In this document: piece by piece, positions 1-4,483 of the stretch
How the letters are laid out: each line of letters opens with the position of its first letter
Numbering within the stretch: position 1 is the stretch's first letter
Source of the DNA: Conexibacter sp.
Lineage (GTDB): Bacteria; Actinomycetota; Thermoleophilia; Solirubrobacterales; Solirubrobacteraceae
NCBI GenBank assembly: GCA_025964215.1
Contig: JAOPZG010000613.1
Location: 1 to 6,713 of the forward strand
DNA length: 6,713 bases
Direction of reading: 5' to 3'
The notes under the pieces: model-generated
Database searches by the model: none
The model's input: only the letters and a program-made list of their open reading frames with translations
Told to the model about the DNA's origin: nothing
Position numbers and translations under genes: made by a program

Positions 1-226
1 GACAATCCGAATAGGCGGTCATGCCGGGATCGGCGACCGTGCTCCACGAGTGATTGGCGCCCCCGCCGACCGCCGAGTTACAGGCATGCACGTCATAGCC
101 GCCGGCAAGCGCCGGGCGAGGTGCAGCGCCCGCGATCACAAAAAAGAGGGCGACACCAACGAGGACGGTTAGCCGGCGGGTGATTCGAGCCTCCTGGAGA
201 GTTCTCATGCTCCTTAGTCGACTCAC
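1..226 (-). CDS. Secreted protein of unknown function, N-terminal part (runs off the left edge)
   Basis: Only the first 75 codons are in the window. Reading leftward from a GTG at 226, the protein begins MSRLRSMRTLQEARITRR, followed by a hydrophobic stretch (LTVLVGVALFFVIAGAA) and a likely signal peptidase site after ALA. The mature end is GGYDVHACNSAVGGGANHSW. The GTG start is preferred because a G-rich Shine-Dalgarno run (GGGGAGGGGAG) lies 8 nt upstream and the codon overlaps the sigma factor stop as GTGA. An in-frame ATG at 208 is possible, but its AAGGAG sits only 1 nt away. The four-base overlap implies co-transcription and translational coupling with the sigma factor gene. From memory, secreted proteins with a YDVxAC mature start are common near such sigma genes in Thermoleophilia; I cannot verify this here. 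Function is unknown; it may be a surface or extracellular protein, possibly a partner or target of the sigma factor. Confidence 0.8.
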   Translation of the reverse strand, partial: MSRLRSMRTLQEARITRRLTVLVGVALFFVIAGAAPRPALAGGYDVHACNSAVGGGANHSWSTVADPGMTAYSDC

Positions 227-1533
227 GGTGTGAACTCCCCTCCCCCATTCTGCGGCGCGGCGGCGGGCTTGGTCGGCGCCGAGGTGCTGCCCAGGTTGCC
301 TGGGCCGAACTCGGTGCTGCCCTTCGGTGCGGGCGACGCCGGCGGCGTCGACTTCTTCGAGCTCACCGCCGTCTCGCGACGCGCCGGCTGCTTGCGCTTG
401 GTCTTGGCCGCCGTGGTCGTCGTGATCGTCGTGATCGTCGGCAGGCGGACGACCTCGACGTGATCGCGCGGAGGCTCGACCACCCGCGCCACGCGGCGCG
501 TCGGCGTCGCCGCCGTGGCCACGTGATCGCGCAGGTGGTCGGCGATGTCGACGCAGATCGCGCCCGTCCCGCCGACCGCGAGGCACAGCACGACGACCTT
601 CGCCGCCACCGCTCCCGCGCCCACGCCCACGCCGCCCAGCGCGCTTTGCTCGAGGACGCCGCTATCGGGGACCCCGCGCCCGGTCAGCCGGTCGACCAGA
701 TGCCGGCTCGTCGCCCAGAGCTCGTCGAGGCGAGCCAGCGCGCCGAGCCGCTCGTGCTCCCCGGCGAGCACCGGCATCGGCAGGACGGCGGCAACGTCGC
801 CGAGGTTGGTGCGCATCGCGTGCAACATCGCGCGGCACGCCGGATCGCGCTCGACCATCGACTGCGCCCGTCGCCGCTGACGGGCAGACGCGATCCCCAG
901 CTCACAGGCCAACAGCAAGCTGCGCTGGCGCCGCGTCCAGAGCGACTGCCCCGCGTCATCGATCACGAGCTGGGCGGCGACTTTCTTGTAGGCGGCCGTG
1001 ACGATCGCCTCCAAGCGCTTCTCGCTGATCCCCAGCCGCCCCTGCACCTCCCGAGCCGAGAGGTGCTGGTCAAAGCGCAGCTTGAGGACCGCAGCCTGCT
1101 GCTCATCGAGCGACTCGACCACGAGACGTAGCGCGTCGGCTTCGAGGCGCAGGTGAGCCAACTCGTCGGGGAGCGGATCGTTGTCGGTGAGCCCCGCGAG
1201 GACCGCGCTGGCGGGGTCGATCGTCTCGGGCCGGTGGCGCTTGGCCGCGTCCGCCGCGCGACGCCACGCGATCTTCTTCAGCAGCGCCCGGCGATTGCGG
1301 ACGGTCTCGCCACGCGCCTCGAGCGCGAGCAGCTCGGACCACGCCTCCTGATAGAGCTCTTCAGGATCCGCCTGCCTCGGGAAGTCGGACCGCAGCATCG
1401 CCATGACCGCGGCGCGGTGCTCGGCGTAGTCGCGTTCGATCTCAGTGTCACGCGACGAGAGATGAGGACCGATTGAGGGCGTGTCGACGGACAGCACACG
1501 GCTGCTGCCCTCTCTGTCGACCAGCTCGCTCAA
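223..1533 (-). CDS. ECF-like sigma-70 factor with C-terminal membrane anchor and extracellular tail
   Basis: This 436-residue protein is about twice the usual ECF sigma length. Residues about 31-105 match sigma region 2 (DPEELYQEAWSELL at 56-69 resembles the core-binding helix). Residues about 133-188 match region 4, with SLDEQQAAVLKLRF followed by a helix-turn-helix around SAREVQGRLGISEKRLE (159-175). Residues 196-290 are Arg/Ala-rich helices with C210 and C233, loosely like a degenerate anti-sigma region. Residues about 299-329 form one hydrophobic membrane segment. The last about 105 residues are Thr/Pro/Ala/Lys-rich and low in complexity, and should lie outside the cell. It probably directs RNA polymerase to a small regulon in response to a surface signal, with activity held at the membrane; that is inference. 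The start shown is TTG at 1533 with a modest G-rich ribosome site; GTG at 1500 is an alternative, and a start at 1582 is possible if there is an indel. It overlaps the next gene by GTGA. Confidence 0.85.
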   Translation of the reverse strand: MSELVDREGSSRVLSVDTPSIGPHLSSRDTEIERDYAEHRAAVMAMLRSDFPRQADPEELYQEAWSELLALEARGETVRNRRALLKKIAWRRAADAAKRHRPETIDPASAVLAGLTDNDPLPDELAHLRLEADALRLVVESLDEQQAAVLKLRFDQHLSAREVQGRLGISEKRLEAIVTAAYKKVAAQLVIDDAGQSLWTRRQRSLLLACELGIASARQRRRAQSMVERDPACRAMLHAMRTNLGDVAAVLPMPVLAGEHERLGALARLDELWATSRHLVDRLTGRGVPDSGVLEQSALGGVGVGAGAVAAKVVVLCLAVGGTGAICVDIADHLRDHVATAATPTRRVARVVEPPRDHVEVVRLPTITTITTTTAAKTKRKQPARRETAVSSKKSTPPASPAPKGSTEFGPGNLGSTSAPTKPAAAPQNGGGEFTP

Positions 1534-1582
1534 GACCCCTCACCCCAATTTTTTGTTGGGGAAGGGTTACCGCGTAGCTCAT
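1448..1582 (-). CDS. Possible leader ORF (44 aa) overlapping the sigma factor start
   Basis: An ATG at 1582 follows a near-perfect Shine-Dalgarno AGGAGGG (1597-1591) with an 8-nt spacer, much the best ribosome site in this leader. The reading frame begins MSYAVTLPQQKIGVRGLERA and ends at TGA 1450-1448, overlapping the first 86 nt of the sigma gene in another frame. Removing one base from the GGGG at 1536-1539 would join this start directly to the sigma frame, giving a protein of about 452 residues. It is therefore either a short leader peptide whose translation controls the sigma gene, or the true sigma start separated by a sequencing error, mutation or programmed frameshift. The peptide resembles nothing I recognise. 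Confidence 0.35.
   Translation of the reverse strand: MSYAVTLPQQKIGVRGLERAGRQRGQQPCAVRRHALNRSSSLVA
1543..1561 (-). promoter_or_regulatory. Hairpin covering the sigma factor ribosome site
   Basis: The minus-strand RNA reads CCCCAA, a seven-base loop (CAAAAAA), then TTGGGG: a perfect 6-bp stem ending 10 nt before the TTG start at 1533. A few more C-G pairs may form between CCC at 1566-1564 and the GGGG at 1539-1536 across an internal loop, hiding the rest of the G-rich ribosome site. Translation of the leader ORF would pass through and melt it. The same symmetry could instead be a protein-binding site. Confidence 0.4.
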
Positions 1583-1590
1583 CAACTGAA

Positions 1591-1597
1591 CCCTCCT
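1591..1597 (-). promoter_or_regulatory. Strong Shine-Dalgarno for the leader ORF
   Basis: AGGAGGG on the minus strand lies 8 nt before the ATG at 1582. Its strength contrasts with the weak site before the TTG at 1533, so ribosomes should load here first if the transcript includes it. Confidence 0.6.
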
Positions 1598-1623
1598 AGA
1601 CGATCATTGTGCCCGTGTGGCGA

Positions 1624-1688
1624 GGGGAGCCGCGGCCTGCGCCAGCCTCTCGACCTCTCGCTCTCTTTCCCAAGGGCAGAGGCTCCCC
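1624..1688 (-). repeat. Competing inverted repeats in the sigma leader
   Basis: GGGGAGCC at 1624-1631 is the exact inverse of GGCTCCCC at 1681-1688 (8 bp, 49-nt interior). AGCCTCT at 1644-1650 is the exact inverse of AGAGGCT at 1678-1684 (7 bp, 27-nt interior). Both pairings use 1681-1684, so they cannot form together. In the minus-strand transcript they could be alternative folds of a 5' leader. Arms this short can arise by chance in GC-rich DNA. Confidence 0.3.
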
Positions 1689-1885
1689 GGGTAAGTCCGT
1701 GCCATCGTCAGCTACACGACATCGGTGCGGTGCGCGATAGACGACAGTCCGCCCCGGCCCCACCCATCAGGCCGTCACGACTGGCCCCGGTCGATCCGCG
1801 GTGCCGCTGCGGCTGGAAGCCGCGCGTTGACAGGCACCACGCGCACCGAAGTCACACGCCGGCTCAGCGCGCCTGCACCGAGGAG

Positions 1886-2674
1886 CTAGTAGAAGACGTA
1901 GCGGAACTTCGTGCCGTTGCAGAAGCGGCGCAGCTTGAGACCCATCGTCGAGCCGTGGGAGCGGTTCTCGTGTGAGGGCACTAACGCGACGTCGGCGCGC
2001 CACCCTCGCGGGTCGATCCCCTTCGTCAGGCCTGCGCCCTTGCCGCGTGCGAGCGCGGGCGGGTATTCGTCGCGATCGAAACCCGGCTTGGTCGCCACCC
2101 CTTCCAGCAGGCGCGCTCTGCGCTCGGCGGCACCGGGACGGTTGAGGACGAGCGTTCGCGGCCAGCCCTTGCGCAGTGCTCGCAGGAAGTGCTTGCGGAT
2201 GTTGGGGTACTTGGTCATCGAAAACGTGACGTTCTGCACCCCGGAGGGCGTCGCGCAGTTTGCGGGGTTGGTCGCGTCGACCGTGCTCGCCGGCGTCGTG
2301 GTTGCGCTAGGAGCGGTGCTTGATGGGACCGGTGCGGTGGGCGGCGGCTGATCCGACGGTGACGGTGCGGGGGTTGGCGTGGGTGCTGGGGCGGGTCCCG
2401 GGCCAGGAGTCGCCGCCGGGGTTGGCGGCGTGGTGGAGCACGGGCACGGCAAGCTCTCGCAGTAGATGCCGTCGCCGTCAGCGTCGCGGGTATCGCCAGC
2501 CGCCTGAGCGGCAGCCTGGTTCGGGTAGTCGGCACACGTCGCGGCCAGCGATGGCGTCGTCCCGACGCTCCCCCCGGCGACAAGCGCGAGCAGAAGGACC
2601 ATCACGGCCACGGTGATACGTCGGAGCACGCCAGGCAGCCTATGGCGCTGACCGGCGACGCCGATGTCTGCCAA
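1886..2674 (-). CDS. Secreted Excalibur-domain nuclease of the NucA/NucB type
   Basis: A 262-residue exported protein. A basic start and hydrophobic core (about 18-42) form a signal peptide, probably cleaved near SLAA/TCADY. Residues 47-79 are an Excalibur domain: CADYPNQAAAQAA, then the calcium-loop pattern DADGDGIYCE (64-73) and further cysteines at 77 and 79. Residues 80-135 are a Pro/Thr/Ala linker. Residues 145-262 match NucA/NucB-type DNases: a YPN..KH start, TKPGFDRDEYPPA (195-207) with the acidic DRDE cluster expected in the active site, then a SHENRSHGS motif (234-242) and an FCNGTKFRYVF end. C140 and C252 might pair. It likely cuts extracellular DNA (or RNA) outside the cell for nutrients, phosphate or competition. 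The TTG at 2674 has GGAG 5 nt upstream; GTG at 2629 is an alternative that still keeps the signal peptide. It stands alone, with the nearest gene on this strand over 350 nt away. Confidence 0.85.
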   Translation of the reverse strand: MADIGVAGQRHRLPGVLRRITVAVMVLLLALVAGGSVGTTPSLAATCADYPNQAAAQAAGDTRDADGDGIYCESLPCPCSTTPPTPAATPGPGPAPAPTPTPAPSPSDQPPPTAPVPSSTAPSATTTPASTVDATNPANCATPSGVQNVTFSMTKYPNIRKHFLRALRKGWPRTLVLNRPGAAERRARLLEGVATKPGFDRDEYPPALARGKGAGLTKGIDPRGWRADVALVPSHENRSHGSTMGLKLRRFCNGTKFRYVFY

Positions 2675-2734
2675 GCGGACTCCGATGCATGCTCGCGCGT
2701 GTCCCGGAGCTATTGGCCTTGGCGCTATGGCGGG

Positions 2735-2746
2735 CCGAGGCCTCGG
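2735..2746. promoter_or_regulatory. 12-bp perfect palindrome upstream of the nuclease gene
   Basis: CCGAGGCCTCGG reads identically on both strands. It lies in the 122-nt gap between the start of the nuclease gene and the recombinase remnant, 61 nt upstream of the nuclease start. It might be an operator, but GC-rich palindromes of this size also occur by chance. Confidence 0.25.
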
Positions 2747-2796
2747 TCGGGTCGGCGCATAGGCACCGACGCCGATGGCCGTGAAGGAGGAGGCTC

Positions 2797-3141
2797 GTCG
2801 ACGGCTACGTCCGGGTCTCTCAGGTACGGGGTCGCTCGGGTGAGAGCTTCATGTCTCCTGAGCTGCAGCGCGAGCAGATCGAGCGCTGGGCGGCCGCGCA
2901 AGGCCATCATGTCGCCATGGTTCACGTCGAGCTCGATGAATCGGGCAGTCGCGCCGATCGTCCGATGCTCATGGCGATGATGGAACGTGTCGAGGCCAGT
3001 GTCATCGACGGCGTCGCGGTCGCCAAGCTCGATCGGTTCGGCCGGTCGCTGATCGACGGGCTGGCGAATCTCGGGCTCGCTGCAGAGGGCGCGCCGGCCT
3101 CCGTCAAGGGCTCAGGTGGGCGTGGCGCCAACGGCTGCTAG
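2797..3141 (+). pseudogene. Serine recombinase N-terminal remnant (no start codon, body missing)
   Basis: The frame reads VDGYVRVSQVRGRSGESF, then SPELQREQIERWAA, ELDESGSRADRP and VAKLDRFGRSLIDGLANL. This is the catalytic N-terminal half-domain of the resolvase/invertase family, close to large serine recombinases. The YVRVS serine expected to form the DNA link is present, as are the R..RP and KLDRFGRS motifs. After about 3066 the frame loses the family pattern and stops at 3141, so the rest of the catalytic domain and the DNA-binding domains are absent. An in-frame TGA sits at 2782-2784, and there is no ATG, GTG or TTG between it and the YVRVS serine. A strong AAGGAGG lies 6 nt before a GTC at 2797, as if a GTG start had changed to GTC. 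Starting at the ATG at 2851 would drop the catalytic serine. It is a dead trace of a mobile element, and its 3' end overlaps the convergent propeller gene by 38 nt. Confidence 0.8.
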
Positions 3142-4483
3142 CAGGGACGGTGCGGAACGTCGCGGTGAGCCGTCCGTCGAGCGCGGCGTGGCGTCGTAGC
3201 GCCTGGCGCCCGGGGCGGCGCAGCGCGAGGGTGGCGTCGCCGTCGTCGATCGTGCCGCTGGCCAGGATCGCCGCGGGCTGCCCGCGGACATGGGTGCGCA
3301 GGACGATCTCGCCCGAGCAGGCGAAGGGCAACGAGGTGCAGTCGACCGTGGTGGTGAGCTCCAGCCGTGAGCGGACCAGGCGCAGGGCGCTGGTGAGCCG
3401 CAGCGGACACCGCACGGGTGCGGTGACGGGCAGCGGCGGGGCGGTGATGGAGCGCACCGCGATCGTGCGCTCATCGCATGTCGTGCGAGCGAAGGCGATG
3501 CGGGTGCCGTCGAAGTCGAAGGCGCCGGTCACACGGTCGGCCAGCGTGCGCGCCGGCCCTTGCAGGGAGGTGACACCGAGCCGGCCGCCTGCCGTGTAGG
3601 CGATCGTGCCGCCTCGCAATTGGACCGCGTAGGCGGCGACGGGCGACGCGATCGGGTGGGCGACCGGATCGCTGGGCGAGGTCCACCCCAGGCGTCCGTC
3701 GGCGCTCGTCGCGGCTCCGGCCGAGTAGGCGACGGTGCCGTCGTCCTGCACGCTCCAGCTGCGCACGGCGGGTCCCAACGCTGAGGTCGGCAGCCGCAGC
3801 GTCTCGCGCTGCTGCGAGCGGTCGAACTCGACCAGGACCTGCGTGTCCTGTGCTCCGGGCTCGGTCCAGGCCACGACCGGACCGGCGATCTGCACCGCGG
3901 TCGGGGCCGCCGCGGGGATCGCGAGCTCGAGCACGCCGGTCGTGCCGTCGTAGACGTCGACATGCGTTCGGTCGGCATCCAGACACGCGACATCAGCACC
4001 AGAGACCGCCAGCACACCAGCCGTCCACCGCGACGATGGCGTCAGCGCACACGAGCGCCACGAGGAGGTCAGCGACCCGGTCCCCAAGCTCGCCTGGATG
4101 TCTCGGAGCGACAGCTCGTCCTCCACTCCCCGCGACGGGCCGACGAGCGTGTGGAACACCCTCGCGGTGGCCAGCAGCAGCGGCGAGGACGCCAGCACCG
4201 GTTCAATCGACGCTCCGGTCTGCGTCGCCCTGGCCAACGTCCGCCGACCGCCATCGTCACCGGCCAGCACCAGGAACCCATGTGGCGTGTATGTCGAGAC
4301 CAGCGCGTGGTCGTACTCCGCCCACGCCGCCCCCGAGCCGAGCAGGACCGGACCCGAGGCGATCGCTCGCTGCGCTCGCCACGTGGCGGCGTCAGCGCCC
4401 GACGCAACGAATCCGCAGATCGCCAACACCGCAGCGAGCACACGGAGGCCCGACCAATCACGGTTCGCTCGACTCAGCTGCAT
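3104..4483 (-). CDS. Secreted beta-propeller-like protein, function unknown
   Basis: A 459-residue protein with an N-terminal signal peptide (hydrophobic about 13-29, likely cleavage near GADA/ATWRA). Residues about 35-350 contain repeated short beta units: GPVLLGSGAAWAEYD, GPVVAWTEPG, DDGTVAYSAGA, GGTIAYTAGGRLGV, FDFDGTRIAFARTTC. This is the pattern of WD40/TolB-like propeller blades seen in many actinobacterial exported proteins. Residues about 358-440 look like a separate small beta domain with cysteines in VRCPLRL and VDCTSLPFACSG, which could form disulfides. No catalytic motif is visible; a binding or scaffolding role is more likely than an enzyme. The ATG at 4483 overlaps the end of the glycoside hydrolase gene by 10 nt and has no obvious Shine-Dalgarno, so it probably depends on coupling to that gene. 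GTG at codon 15 is an alternative but would weaken the signal peptide. The last about 14 residues (from VPASSRW) lie at the junction with recombinase DNA and may not be original. Confidence 0.75.
   Translation of the reverse strand: MQLSRANRDWSGLRVLAAVLAICGFVASGADAATWRAQRAIASGPVLLGSGAAWAEYDHALVSTYTPHGFLVLAGDDGGRRTLARATQTGASIEPVLASSPLLLATARVFHTLVGPSRGVEDELSLRDIQASLGTGSLTSSWRSCALTPSSRWTAGVLAVSGADVACLDADRTHVDVYDGTTGVLELAIPAAAPTAVQIAGPVVAWTEPGAQDTQVLVEFDRSQQRETLRLPTSALGPAVRSWSVQDDGTVAYSAGAATSADGRLGWTSPSDPVAHPIASPVAAYAVQLRGGTIAYTAGGRLGVTSLQGPARTLADRVTGAFDFDGTRIAFARTTCDERTIAVRSITAPPLPVTAPVRCPLRLTSALRLVRSRLELTTTVDCTSLPFACSGEIVLRTHVRGQPAAILASGTIDDGDATLALRRPGRQALRRHAALDGRLTATFRTVPASSRWRHAHLSP

Larger units (their letters stand above)
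1534..1885. other. Gene-free leader between the nuclease and the sigma factor
   Basis: About 350 nt without a convincing full-length gene. It must hold the sigma gene promoter and the 3' end of the nuclease transcript. No clear ECF-type promoter (GGAAC plus spaced GTC) and no sigma-70 pair stands out. It contains the leader ORF start and hairpin described separately, two competing inverted repeats at 1624-1688, and a short GC hairpin at 1809-1823 (GCGGCT, GGA, AGCCGC) without a following T-run on the minus strand. Open frames here look like shadows, with no family resemblance. Confidence 0.6.

Noticed and set aside
418..440. Short tandem repeat (CGTCGTGAT, about 2.5 copies) in the sigma gene
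   Set aside because: It encodes the Thr/Ile run in the tail and is too short to suggest phase variation; nine-base units also would not shift the frame.
230..1131. Plus-strand open frames opposite the sigma factor gene
   Set aside because: Arg/Pro/His-rich, low-complexity products without family resemblance; the opposite strand has clear sigma motifs. They are shadows caused by high GC content.
1600..1690. ECF-type promoter for sigma autoregulation
   Set aside because: GGGAAA and GTC-like words exist, but not at the 16-17 nt spacing expected; no match was good enough to call.
1809..1823. GC hairpin as a terminator for the nuclease gene
   Set aside because: A 6-bp stem with a three-base loop lies about 63 nt after the stop, but no T-run follows on the minus strand, so it is weak as an intrinsic terminator.
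1481..1975. Plus-strand open frame of 164 codons covering the leader region
   Set aside because: It overlaps the sigma start and the nuclease 3' end, has a biased composition and shows no recognisable motif; I saw no convincing ribosome site.
2851..3141. Intact small serine recombinase starting at the ATG at 2851
   Set aside because: That start omits the YVRVS catalytic serine encoded just upstream, and the family pattern stops near 3066, so a functional enzyme is unlikely.
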